Of a stretch of DNA of 43,601 bases, positions 17,230 through 25,149 are shown piece by piece. Each line of letters opens with the position of its first letter. Positions within the stretch are counted from its first letter, which is position 1. The stretch comes from Novosphingobium sp. (GTDB taxonomy: Bacteria; Pseudomonadota; Alphaproteobacteria; Sphingomonadales; Sphingomonadaceae). Where the stretch lies: the NCBI GenBank assembly GCA_027311705.1, contig DAICYJ010000071.1:1-43601 (forward strand), written 5' to 3'. The notes under the pieces were generated by a model. It was not told the origin of the DNA. It did not search any database and saw only the letters and a program-made list of their open reading frames with translations. The translations under genes and the position numbers were made by a program.

Positions 17230-17817
17230 ATGAAATCCACCACCGCCATTCTCGCCTGCACCGCGCTGCTCGCCCTCGCCGGGTGCAACAAGCAAGCTCC
17301 CGAACCCACGCCCACGGCGAGCGAGGCCGAACCGACTGCCGATGCCAGCACTCCCACGCTGGCAACGCCAACAGCCGCAGCCACCATCGCCGCGCTTGCG
17401 CCCGATGGCATCGACGACCTCACATTCGGCCAGCCCGTGCCTAAAAACAGCGTCTGGAAACCCGCCGGCGCCCAGATCTCTGACGCGTGCATGACCTATG
17501 CCTCGCCCAAGCACCCGGAAATCTACGCAATGGTCGAAGCCGGCAAGGTCCAGCGCATCACAGTCAAGAAGGACTCAGAATTCAAGCTTGCCGAAGGCAT
17601 CGGCTACGGCAGCACCGAAGCCGCCGTGCGCAAAGCCTATCCCGCCTTCGTCGCCGAACCGCACAAATACGCAGACGCCCCGGCCAAGTACCTGACCAGC
17701 CCGGACGCGAAGGACGGCGCACCCGGCATCCGCTTCGAAATCGGCGGTGAAGGCACGGTCCAGTTGATCCACATCGGCCTGCGCCCCGCCCTCGAATACG
17801 TCGAAGGCTGCGCGTAA
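17230..17817 (+). CDS. Putative lipoprotein
   Basis: A 195-residue protein not assigned to a family. The signal peptide ends in the lipobox LAGC (Cys19), followed by a Pro/Thr/Ala-rich linker to about residue 60. The mature domain (DDLTFGQPVPKNSVWKP onward) has a segment KLAEGIGYGSTEAAVRKAYP typical of small periplasmic domains in which a strand-helix predicts the size of a conserved curve-shaped fold. Two cysteines (SDACMTY and EGCA) could form a disulfide. GGGAG precedes the ATG. It is convergent with the GMC oxidoreductase gene. Confidence 0.75.
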   Translation: MKSTTAILACTALLALAGCNKQAPEPTPTASEAEPTADASTPTLATPTAAATIAALAPDGIDDLTFGQPVPKNSVWKPAGAQISDACMTYASPKHPEIYAMVEAGKVQRITVKKDSEFKLAEGIGYGSTEAAVRKAYPAFVAEPHKYADAPAKYLTSPDAKDGAPGIRFEIGGEGTVQLIHIGLRPALEYVEGCA

Positions 17818-17823
17818 CCGACC

Positions 17824-19407
17824 CTAACGTCCCGAGCGCAACACCATCTCCGCGCCCTTTTCGGCGATCATCATCGTCGGCGCATTGGTGTTGCCCGATG
17901 TAATCGTCGGCATCACCGAAGCATCGATCACGCGCAGCCGATCGACGCCCATCACCCGCAATTCGGCATCGACCACGCTGCCCATCGCCGCAGTCCCCGC
18001 CGGATGGAAGATCGTCGTCCCGATCGCCCCCGCCGCGCGCTGAAGCTCGTCCTCGCTGTCATGGCCGGGGCCGGGCCGCACTTCCTCGGGCCGATAGCGC
18101 GCCAGTGCAGCCTGCCCGACAATTTCGCGCGTCACCCGGATCGATTGCGCCGCCACCTGCCGGTCCGCTTCGGTCGCCAGATAGTTCGGGCGAATGGCGG
18201 GCGGCGCGGCAGGATCGGCCGAAGTAATTCCCGTCCGCCCCCGGCTCTCCGGCCGCAAGTTGCACACGCTGGCCGTGAACGCCGGAAAGGCATCCAACCC
18301 GCCCCCGAACGCTTCAAGGCTCAGCGGCTGCACATGATATTCCAGATTGGCCGTCGCCTGCCGCGCATCGCTTTTCACGAACATGCCCAGCTGGCTCGGC
18401 GCCATCGCCATTGGCCCAGACCGGCGCAGCACATATTCCAGCCCGATGAGCCCTTTACCGAACCAATTCCCCGCCCGCTGGTTCAGTGTGGAAACCCCGC
18501 TCACCCGATAGGCGCACCGCAGTTGCAGATGATCCTGCAAGTTCCTGCCCACCTGCGGCGCATCATGCACAGCGGCAATCCCCAGTTCCGCCAGCCGCGC
18601 CGCATCGCCGATGCCCGATCGTTCCAGCACCGCTGGAGACCCAATCGCCCCCGCCGCCAGCAGCACCTCGCCTCCCGCCCGCGCCACCCGGCTTTCGTTC
18701 CCCAGCCGATAAGCCACACCCACTGCGCGGCCGTCCTCGAACACCACCCGGTCCACCACCGCGCCGGTCACCACCTTCAGGTTCGCGCGGCTCCGCACCG
18801 GCTTCAGAAACGCATCCGCCGCGCTCCAGCGCCAGCCCTTGCGCTGGGTCACATCGAAAAATGCCGACCCTTCGTTGTCGCCCCGATTGAAATCCTCGAT
18901 CGCCGGCAGGCCCCATTCCTCCGCCGCGCGCCGGAACGCTTCGAGGATATCCCAGCGCAACCGCTGCTTCTCCACCCGGATCTCGCCGCCCGCGCCGTGA
19001 AATTCGCTCGGCCCGGCATAGTGGTCCTCGGCCTTGCGGAACCACGGCAACACGTCATCCCAGCCCCAGCCAGTATTGCCCGCCTGCCGCCACCCGTCAT
19101 AATCCGCCGCCTGCCCGCGCATATAGATCATGCCGTTGATCGACGAGCATCCGCCCAGCACCCGCCCGCGCGGATACTTCAATGCGCGCCCGCCCAGCCC
19201 TTCCTCGGCCTCGGTCTGATAAAGCCAGTCGGTGCGCGGATTGCCGATGCAATAGAGGTATCCCACCGGCACGCGTATCCAGATGTAATCGTCCTTTCCG
19301 CCCGCCTCCAGCAGCAGCACCCGGTGGCGCGGATCGGCGGACAGCCGGTTGGCCAGCACGCACCCCGCGCTGCCCCCGCCGACGATGATGTAATCGAACA
19401 CGTCCAT
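17824..19407 (-). CDS. GMC family oxidoreductase (choline dehydrogenase-like)
   Basis: A 527-residue FAD-dependent alcohol oxidoreductase. The Rossmann motif DYIIVGGGSAGCVLANRLS is at the start with LLLEAGG closing the fold. The GMC signature follows at about 80-103 (YPRGRVLGGCSSINGMIYM), and GAIGSPAVLERSG is the second signature. The catalytic pair is His in TIFHPAGTAAMG and Asn in TSGNTNAPTMMIAEKGA. The family includes choline, glucose and aliphatic-alcohol dehydrogenases; no betaine genes are adjacent, so the substrate is open. There is no signal peptide. It is divergent from the CPBP protease gene. Confidence 0.92.
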   Translation of the reverse strand: MDVFDYIIVGGGSAGCVLANRLSADPRHRVLLLEAGGKDDYIWIRVPVGYLYCIGNPRTDWLYQTEAEEGLGGRALKYPRGRVLGGCSSINGMIYMRGQAADYDGWRQAGNTGWGWDDVLPWFRKAEDHYAGPSEFHGAGGEIRVEKQRLRWDILEAFRRAAEEWGLPAIEDFNRGDNEGSAFFDVTQRKGWRWSAADAFLKPVRSRANLKVVTGAVVDRVVFEDGRAVGVAYRLGNESRVARAGGEVLLAAGAIGSPAVLERSGIGDAARLAELGIAAVHDAPQVGRNLQDHLQLRCAYRVSGVSTLNQRAGNWFGKGLIGLEYVLRRSGPMAMAPSQLGMFVKSDARQATANLEYHVQPLSLEAFGGGLDAFPAFTASVCNLRPESRGRTGITSADPAAPPAIRPNYLATEADRQVAAQSIRVTREIVGQAALARYRPEEVRPGPGHDSEDELQRAAGAIGTTIFHPAGTAAMGSVVDAELRVMGVDRLRVIDASVMPTITSGNTNAPTMMIAEKGAEMVLRSGR

Positions 19408-19504
19408 CCAGACCCCCAGAATGCCCGCCTAGCATCTCCACCTGCTTGGCAGATGCCCGCTTTTGAGGCAGCCTGCACCGCACATAAAAGCGGGGGGAAA
19501 GACG

Positions 19505-20347
19505 ATGCAAGCCAGCGACCCAACCGAGCGCGCCCAGGCGAAGCGCAAGATCGCGATATTCCTCGCGCTCGCCGTCGTCCTCGTCGGCGTCAGTTACATC
19601 CCCATCCTGCGCACCGGCAGCCTCGAAGCCGGCAATGGCATGGCCATCATCGTCGTCATGTGGATGCCCGGCCTCGCCGCCATCCTCACCCAGCTCATCA
19701 CCAGCCGCAGCCTGAAAGGCCTTGGCTGGAAGCCGCGCACGTTGCCCCTGCTCGGCCTCGCACTGATCCTGCCCGTGCTCTATTGCCTGCCGGTCTATGG
19801 CCTAACGTGGGCGTCCGGCCTCGGCACCTTCGCGCCCGCCGGCTGGCAGGCCGAAACCGGCGGCGCACCCGTCGGTACGGCGCTCGCTCTCCTGCTCACC
19901 TTCGGCCTGCTGCAATCGCTGCTGAGCGCCACGGGTGAGGAAATCGGTTGGCGCGGCTTGCTCGTGCCGCAGCTCGCGCGCCTCACCACCTTCCGCAACA
20001 CCTGGCTGCTCTCGTCGCTGGTGTGGCTGCTCTATCACGTGCCGCTCATCATCGCCGCCGACTATCACGGCGCGGGCACCCCGCTGTGGTACTCGCTGCT
20101 CTGCTTTACCGGGCTGGTCTTCACCATGTCAGCGGTCATGGCGTGGATCCGCCTGGCCAGCGACAGCCTGTGGCCCTGCGCCCTCCTCCACGCGAGCCAC
20201 AACCTGATCGTGCAGGCCATCTTCGACGCTGGCACCACGCCCGGCCCCTACACCGGCTATGTCACCGGAGAGTTCGGCGCCGGCCTCGTCATCACCATCG
20301 GCATCACCGCCTGGGTGCTCACCCGCGGCCGCAGGCAGGCAGTTTAG
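19505..20347 (+). CDS. CPBP family intramembrane metalloprotease
   Basis: A 280-residue integral membrane protein with about seven hydrophobic segments. The protease core is motif 1 EEIGWR (145-150), followed by the His-containing helix SSLVWLLYHVPL and the last motif LLHASHNLIVQ. The CPBP (Abi) family includes Rce1-like peptidases and bacteriocin-immunity proteins; the target here is unknown. The ATG at 19505 is preceded by GGGGGGAAAGACG; the frame is open 14 codons further without a ribosome-binding site. It is divergent from the GMC gene. Confidence 0.85.
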   Translation: MQASDPTERAQAKRKIAIFLALAVVLVGVSYIPILRTGSLEAGNGMAIIVVMWMPGLAAILTQLITSRSLKGLGWKPRTLPLLGLALILPVLYCLPVYGLTWASGLGTFAPAGWQAETGGAPVGTALALLLTFGLLQSLLSATGEEIGWRGLLVPQLARLTTFRNTWLLSSLVWLLYHVPLIIAADYHGAGTPLWYSLLCFTGLVFTMSAVMAWIRLASDSLWPCALLHASHNLIVQAIFDAGTTPGPYTGYVTGEFGAGLVITIGITAWVLTRGRRQAV

Positions 20348-20408
20348 ACAAAATGGTCCGGGTCGGTCCTGATACCTCAAAAACACGCAAAAAGGCATGT
20401 CACGATGG

Positions 20409-20423
20409 TTAACGACCCGTTAG
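20409..20423 (+). promoter_or_regulatory. Possible CtrA half-consensus site
   Basis: TTAA-CGACCCG-TTAG matches seven of eight fixed bases of the alphaproteobacterial CtrA site TTAA-N7-TTAA. It lies 10 bases before the start of the L,D-transpeptidase gene, closer than activator sites usually are, so it could only repress, or be chance. Confidence 0.25.
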
Positions 20424-20432
20424 GACATGGGC

Positions 20433-21350
20433 ATGTTCAGGGCGGTCGGCACAGTCTCAGTCTCCCTCTGCGTCCTGCTGCTGCTGTGCGGTGTCGGGGT
20501 GCTATCTCATTCCTCGCTGGCCGATGCCCTGTCCGCCCGATCGACCGAACAGCCCGCTGACCCGACCGAGCCCGCATCCGCACCCTCGGCAGTGCCACCA
20601 CCGCCACCCGCCATAAAGCTCCCCCCACCGCCGCCCACCCCGGCCCAGGCGCTGCAAAACGGCGTCCTCATCGTGGTCAGCCTGCCATCGCAAAGGCTCT
20701 ACGCCTTCAAGGACGGCGCGGAGTGGGATTCAACCCCCGTCTCCACCGGCCGGCGCGGATATGGCACGCCCACCGGTACCTTCCCGATCCTGCAGAAGCA
20801 TGTCCGCCACCGCTCTCGCACCTACAACAATGCCAGCATGCCCTATATGCAGCGGCTGACATGGAGCGGCGTGGCGCTCCATGCCGGCAGAGTGCCCGGC
20901 TACCCCGCCTCGCACGGCTGCATCCGTCTGCCGTGGGATTTTGCCCGCAGGCTTTATGCGCTGACGAACCCCGCCGCCACGGCAGTGCTGATCGTCCCGC
21001 ATCGGCTCGGCACGCCGCAGGAAGCCCGCGCCGTGGTCGGCGGCGGCCCACTCGCCCCTCAACGGGTAGAAATGGCCCGCACCGCCCCGCCTGCGCCGAT
21101 GATAATGCCGGCAGGTACTCGGATCGAAACGATCCAGCTCGCCGCCTCGTCAAGCCCAGAACGGGCCGACGCATTCTGGCAGCAACTGTCGCAAAGCCAG
21201 ACCCAGCTTCAATCCCTCAACCCAGCGATCATCCCTGCGACCGTCAACACCCTGCGCGTCTACCGCCTCCGCGCATCCGGCCCGGCAGCGCACACGATCT
21301 GCGGCCGGCTGGTGAACATGGGCATCGCCTGCACCAGGGTGACGGGCTGA
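20433..21350 (+). CDS. L,D-transpeptidase (YkuD/ErfK family)
   Basis: A 305-residue periplasmic enzyme that forms 3-3 peptidoglycan crosslinks or attaches proteins to the wall. A signal peptide or anchor (residues 6-27) is followed by a Pro-rich linker. The YkuD domain is at about 75-195: VVSLPSQRLYAFKDG, GRRGYGTPTGTFPI, and the catalytic HAGRVPGYPASHGCIRLP with His and Cys. The C-terminal 80 residues are unassigned, with two cysteines (CGRL, ACTRV) that could pair. The ATG at 20433 has AGGA seven bases upstream; an ATG two codons earlier is too close to that site. Confidence 0.88.
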   Translation: MFRAVGTVSVSLCVLLLLCGVGVLSHSSLADALSARSTEQPADPTEPASAPSAVPPPPPAIKLPPPPPTPAQALQNGVLIVVSLPSQRLYAFKDGAEWDSTPVSTGRRGYGTPTGTFPILQKHVRHRSRTYNNASMPYMQRLTWSGVALHAGRVPGYPASHGCIRLPWDFARRLYALTNPAATAVLIVPHRLGTPQEARAVVGGGPLAPQRVEMARTAPPAPMIMPAGTRIETIQLAASSSPERADAFWQQLSQSQTQLQSLNPAIIPATVNTLRVYRLRASGPAAHTICGRLVNMGIACTRVTG

Positions 21351-21428
21351 CAGCGGCCGAAGTGGCCGGGATGACGGCCAAAACGCCGGGACCAAAGCCC
21401 CATCGCCTTACCCAACCTGCAAGAACCC

Positions 21429-21544
21429 GTCACCGGACTTGATCCGGAGTCCCGCTGCCTTTCCATCCCTCCGCTCAACGCAAAGCGATGGCGGAACACG
21501 CCACCCCCCAAACCAGCTGGACCCCGGATCAAGTCCGGGGTGAC
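21429..21544. repeat. Pair of inverted REP-like palindromes
   Basis: GTCACCGGACTTGATCCGG (from 21429) recurs in reverse complement as GACCCCGGATCAAGTCCGGG-type sequence ending at 21544. Each unit is itself a near-palindrome around GGACTTGATCC. Paired palindromes of this sequence are common between genes in Alphaproteobacteria. The 60 bases between them hold no gene. The whole gap 21351-21639 has nothing else recognisable. Confidence 0.7.
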
Positions 21545-21639
21545 GACAGGCAGGAAGGTCCGGTTTCGTACATTCGAGATTCAAGCGCGAGAGACTGCAT
21601 TTGGTGGTTAGTTGCCGATTCGTCTGATAGCCTTGGTGC

Positions 21640-21822
21640 ATGACATTGAACGAAGAAACGGAACGCATGACTGCGATGTTGCGCGGCAAGATTGTGAAGA
21701 GCGTTGCTCGGCACCGCGAGCACGAAGTCATGGTAGTGTTCGAGGACGGCTCCCGTTTTTTCGCCGACAGCGACAGTCCGTTAGAGTTGTCAATCACACC
21801 GCCGGATGACGCCTCTGAATGA
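21640..21822 (+). CDS. Small conserved-looking protein, unknown
   Basis: A 60-residue protein with the pattern KIVKSVARHREHEVMVVFEDGSRFFADSDS, which reads like a small beta-rich fold. It is not recognised as a family member. Third-position GC is lower than in the neighbours. The ribosome-binding site is weak. It lies between the palindrome pair and the Nudix-like gene, which runs the other way. It could be spurious, but the charge pattern and the lack of a better overlapping frame favour a real gene. Confidence 0.45.
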   Translation: MTLNEETERMTAMLRGKIVKSVARHREHEVMVVFEDGSRFFADSDSPLELSITPPDDASE

Positions 21823-21912
21823 CTTCAGTTGGACGTAAGCTGCCACACTGGCAATGCCCGCAATGTTGCCGTGTCCCAACAATCCGCCTTTAACAGCCCT
21901 TGCCCTCAACCC

Positions 21913-22470
21913 TCACCACAACCCCGGCCGCCGCAGCATCAGCGCCTGCGCCAGCACCAGCGTCTTGGCATCGGTCAGTTCCCCCGCCAGCACCATCGCC
22001 CGCAGCGCATCCAGCCCCACCTCGTGCACCGTGATATGCTCGAACTCGCCTTCCGCGCCGCCGCCTTCTGCCACGCGGTCGGCGCTCGCATATTCCGCCA
22101 GATACAGCGCCACGCGCTCGGTCGAAACCGGGGGGATCGGCCAGATATTCGCCACCGGCTCCAGCGCGCCCAGCCGCAAGCCGCCTTCCTCCATCGCCTC
22201 CTCGCGGATGCGTTCGTCGGGGGCCATGCCATCCAGATTGCCGGCCATCGCTTCCAGCAACGGCGGCTCGCCCGCCGCCAGCACCGCCGCCCGCGGCTGG
22301 CTCACCAGAAGGCACACCCGCCGCACCGGATCATAGGGCAGCACCGCCACCGCCGAACCATTGTCCAGCAGGTGCCGCTCCACCGTCACCCCATCGGGCA
22401 GCCGCACTTCCAACCGCCAGAACCGATACCACCCGTCATACACCAGATGCCGCGCCACGATTTCGGCCAT
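21913..22470 (-). CDS. Nudix-fold hydrolase with atypical Nudix box
   Basis: A 185-residue protein resembling ADP-ribose pyrophosphatases: FWRLEVRLPDGVTVERHLLDNGSAVAVLPYD at the start and FEHITVHEVGLDAL near the end. The box reads EAMAGNLDGMAPDERIREEA then MEEGGLRL. Against G-x5-E-x7-RE-U-x-EE-x-G-U the first Glu is lost, the segment is one residue short, and Arg of RE is Glu; the EE-x-G-U end is kept. Metal binding may thus be altered. It follows the convergent small gene and is divergent from moaC. Confidence 0.8.
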   Translation of the reverse strand: MAEIVARHLVYDGWYRFWRLEVRLPDGVTVERHLLDNGSAVAVLPYDPVRRVCLLVSQPRAAVLAAGEPPLLEAMAGNLDGMAPDERIREEAMEEGGLRLGALEPVANIWPIPPVSTERVALYLAEYASADRVAEGGGAEGEFEHITVHEVGLDALRAMVLAGELTDAKTLVLAQALMLRRPGLW

Positions 22471-22624
22471 CCCCGTCTCCCTTGTCGGTCCATGCCCGGC
22501 ATCCTCCGCCGCCCTCTGTGCAGTGCCAGCTTGGCCGGATCAAGATACAGGTTGGCCCTGTCCTACTTGCCCCGCCTCTGGCATGACCGCTGCATGACGA
22601 TCCGCCACGCCTTTTCGCAAAGCC

Positions 22625-22705
22625 CCCGCAAATCCGCACTTCCCACCCCTCGCGAGTATTCCCCCAGGACCGTGTCAACTGTGTCAACTTCGTTGGATTT
22701 GCGGG
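22625..22705 (+). promoter_or_regulatory. 11-bp inverted repeat around the moaC leader
   Basis: CCCGCAAATCC (22625-22635) and GGATTTGCGGG (22695-22705) are perfect inverted repeats 59 bases apart; the second ends one base before the moaC ATG and contains its only ribosome-binding candidate (GGA). Pairing would close off the start. Inside the loop GTGTCAACT occurs twice in tandem (22672-22689). Confidence 0.45.
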
Positions 22706-22706
22706 C

Positions 22707-23180
22707 ATGAGCGGCCTGACCCACCTCGATTCGCAAGGCCATGCCCGCATGGTCGATGTCGGCGGAAAGGCACCCACCCAGCGCGTCGCCATTGCCGGCG
22801 GCCGGATCGCCATGTCGCCCGCCGCGCTCGCCGCGATCCGCGATGGCGAAGTGCCCAAGGGCGATGTCCTTGCCACCGCCCGCATCGCCGGGATCATGGC
22901 GGCCAAGAAAACGGCAGAGCTAATCGCGCTATGCCACCCCCTCGCGCTCGATAGCGTCACGGTCGATTTCGCCCTCACCGAAATCGGCGTGGAAGTGACC
23001 GCCACCGCCACACTCACCGGCAAGACCGGGGTGGAAATGGAAGCCCTCACCGCCGCCAGCATCGCGCTCCTCACGGTCTACGACATGGCCAAGGCGATCG
23101 ACAAAGGCATGGTCATCGAACACGTCCGCCTGATCGAGAAGCGCGGCGGCAAGTCGGGTGATTGGAAAGCTGCGGAATGA
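22707..23180 (+). CDS. moaC: Cyclic pyranopterin monophosphate synthase
   Basis: A 157-residue enzyme that converts the MoaA product to cyclic pyranopterin monophosphate in molybdenum-cofactor synthesis. [22 protein letters not shown] is the family start; the catalytic [19 protein letters not shown] and the [20 protein letters not shown] and [23 protein letters not shown] segments carry the active-site His, Lys and Glu/Asp residues. Length is typical. The stop overlaps the moeA start by 4 bases (ATGA). Confidence 0.97.
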   Translation: MSGLTHLDSQGHARMVDVGGKAPTQRVAIAGGRIAMSPAALAAIRDGEVPKGDVLATARIAGIMAAKKTAELIALCHPLALDSVTVDFALTEIGVEVTATATLTGKTGVEMEALTAASIALLTVYDMAKAIDKGMVIEHVRLIEKRGGKSGDWKAAE

Positions 23181-24397
23181 CGGATGGCGCCGTGAAGACC
23201 CCGCCGCTCACGCTGGCGCAGGCCCAGCGCCGCCTGATTGCGCTGGCCCCCGCGCTGCCGGTGGAACACCGCGCGGCCGCCGAATGTGCCGGGTTCTACC
23301 TCGCCCACCCCGTCACCGCCCAGCGCAGCCAGCCAGACGCACCGCTTTCCGCCATGGACGGCTACGCCCTGCGCGCCGCAGACTTGCCCGGCCCATGGAC
23401 CGTGATCGGTGAAAGTGCGGCCGGCCATCCCTTCGCCGGCACGGTCGGCACCGGCCAGGCCGCGCGGATCAGCACCGGCGCGGTCGTGCCCGATGGCGCA
23501 GACATGGTGCTGTTGCAGGAAGACGCCACCCGCAACGGCGACGCGCTCTTGCTCACCGGCACCCCGCCGTCGCCGCCCGAACGCCACATACGCCCCGCCG
23601 GCATGGATTTCAGCGAAGCCGCCCCCCTGCTCGCCCACGGAACCCGCATCGGTGCAGCGCAGATCGCGCTCGCCATCGCCGGCGGCCACCAATACCTGCG
23701 CGTCCGCCGCCCGGTGAACGTGGTCGTGATCGATTGCGGCGACGAACTCGGTGCGCCCGGCAAGCCGCTGGGGCCGCACCAGATCCCCGCCAGCAATGGC
23801 CCGATGCTGGCGGCAATGGCCGCGCTGTGTCCGGTCAAGGTCACGCGGATCGGCCCGGTGCCCGACGATCTCGGGCAGCTTGCCGCCGCGTTCGAAAAGG
23901 CCGCCCATGCCGATATCGTCGTCACCAGCGGCGGCGCCTCGGTCGGTGACCATGACCTGATCCGGCCTGCCCTGGAGGCCGCGGGCGCAGCACTCGATTT
24001 CTGGCGCGTCGCGATCAAGCCCGGCAAACCGCTGCTCGTCGCCCGGCGCGGCAGGCAAGTCATCCTCGGCCTGCCCGGCAATCCCGCTTCCGCGTTCGTC
24101 ACCGGCTTACTGTTCATGCTCCCGCTGCTGCGCGCGGCGCTGGGCGCGGCCGAACCGCTTCCGCGTGCCATTCCGGTTCCGCTAGCACACGATATGGCGG
24201 CGGGCGGAAGCCGCACCGAATTCCTGCGCGCCCGCTGGGATGGTGCGCGTGTCACGCTTGATGCCTTGCAGGATTCCGGCGCGCTCACCCCGCTCGCTCG
24301 CGCAAATGCGCTGGTCATGCGCCCCGCCGGTGCGCCCGCCGCGCCATTGGGAACAGATGTTCCGGTCTATATGCTCGAATCGGCTGGAATTGCTTGA
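23177..24397 (+). CDS. moeA: Molybdopterin molybdotransferase
   Basis: A 406-residue enzyme that inserts molybdate into adenylylated molybdopterin. Landmarks are [13 protein letters not shown] near residue 60, [37 protein letters not shown] (molybdopterin-binding) and [17 protein letters not shown]-terminal beta domain follows ([15 protein letters not shown]). The ATG at 23177 overlaps the moaC stop. The stop codon TGA is embedded in the -35 hexamer of the lexA promoter. Confidence 0.96.
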   Translation: MTDGAVKTPPLTLAQAQRRLIALAPALPVEHRAAAECAGFYLAHPVTAQRSQPDAPLSAMDGYALRAADLPGPWTVIGESAAGHPFAGTVGTGQAARISTGAVVPDGADMVLLQEDATRNGDALLLTGTPPSPPERHIRPAGMDFSEAAPLLAHGTRIGAAQIALAIAGGHQYLRVRRPVNVVVIDCGDELGAPGKPLGPHQIPASNGPMLAAMAALCPVKVTRIGPVPDDLGQLAAAFEKAAHADIVVTSGGASVGDHDLIRPALEAAGAALDFWRVAIKPGKPLLVARRGRQVILGLPGNPASAFVTGLLFMLPLLRAALGAAEPLPRAIPVPLAHDMAAGGSRTEFLRARWDGARVTLDALQDSGALTPLARANALVMRPAGAPAAPLGTDVPVYMLESAGIA

Positions 24398-24422
24398 CGG
24401 GTGCGGATTGGTTGCTTATTCG
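24394..24422 (+). promoter_or_regulatory. lexA promoter
   Basis: TTGACG (24394-24399), 17 bases, TATTCG (24417-24422). The -35 overlaps the moeA stop and the -10 abuts the LexA box. Confidence 0.5.
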
Positions 24423-24436
24423 TTCCGCATTCGTTC
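24422..24436 (+). promoter_or_regulatory. LexA (SOS) box of lexA
   Basis: GTTC-CGCATTC-GTTC is a perfect match to the alphaproteobacterial LexA site GTTC-N7-GTTC. It sits between the -10 and the start codon at 24457, the expected place for autorepression. Confidence 0.88.
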
Positions 24437-24456
24437 ACTAGCGAAAGTGGCCGCCG

Positions 24457-25149
24457 ATGCTCACGCGCAAGCAGCATGAATTGCTGACATTCATTCAGGT
24501 CCGGCTCGAAGAGTCGGGAATCTCCCCTTCGTTCGAGGAAATGAAGGAGGCGCTGGATCTCAAGTCGAAGTCCGGCGTGCACCGCCTGATTTCCGCGCTG
24601 GAGGAACGCGGCTTCATCCGCCGCCTGCCCAACCGCGCTCGCGCGCTTGAGGTGATCCGCGAACCGGAAACGGCCACGGCCAAGGGTGCCGCCCGCGCCG
24701 CCGCGAATGCCAACGCCGCCATCCCGGCGCTGCGCCCGGCCGCCAAGGCTCCATCGCCCGCCAACGACGTGATCGAACTGCCGCTGCACGGTCGCATCGC
24801 CGCCGGCGCTCCGATCGAGGCGATCGAAGGCACGACGACGCTGCCCGTCCCCGCCGCCCTGCTCGGCGCAGGTGAGCATTACGCGCTCGAAGTATCGGGC
24901 GATTCAATGGTCGACGCCGGCATTCTCGATGGCGATTTCGCCCTTGTGCGCCGCACGCAAACCGCCCGCGATGGCGAAATCGTGGTGGCTCTTGTGCGCG
25001 GCGAGGAAGCCACGCTCAAGTATCTGCGCCACGAAAAAGGCATGGTCCGCCTCGATCCCGCCAACGCAGCATACGATCCTCAGTTTTACGCGCCTGAGGA
25101 AGTGGAAGTTCAGGGCAAGCTCGCGGGCCTGCTACGCCGCTATCACTGA
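24457..25149 (+). CDS. lexA: SOS repressor LexA
   Basis: A 230-residue repressor that cleaves itself when RecA is active on single-stranded DNA. The winged helix at the start is [20 protein letters not shown] with recognition segment [22 protein letters not shown] linker of about 35 Ala-rich residues leads to the S24 peptidase domain: cleavage site AAGAPIEA (here Ala-Gly), Ser in [10 protein letters not shown] and Lys in [15 protein letters not shown]. Its box and promoter are listed separately; a second matching box lies upstream of the radical-SAM/udgX pair in this window. Its end overlaps the comEC end by 7 bases. Confidence 0.96.
   Translation: MLTRKQHELLTFIQVRLEESGISPSFEEMKEALDLKSKSGVHRLISALEERGFIRRLPNRARALEVIREPETATAKGAARAAANANAAIPALRPAAKAPSPANDVIELPLHGRIAAGAPIEAIEGTTTLPVPAALLGAGEHYALEVSGDSMVDAGILDGDFALVRRTQTARDGEIVVALVRGEEATLKYLRHEKGMVRLDPANAAYDPQFYAPEEVEVQGKLAGLLRRYH

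Noticed and set aside
22672..22700. Tandem TTGACAC on the minus strand as a promoter for the Nudix-like gene.
   Set aside because: No -10 hexamer is found at a fitting distance from either copy.
22594..22710. Short open frame [19 protein letters not shown]... just before moaC.
   Set aside because: No ribosome-binding site, low-complexity translation, and it lies across the inverted repeat; a leader peptide is not supported.
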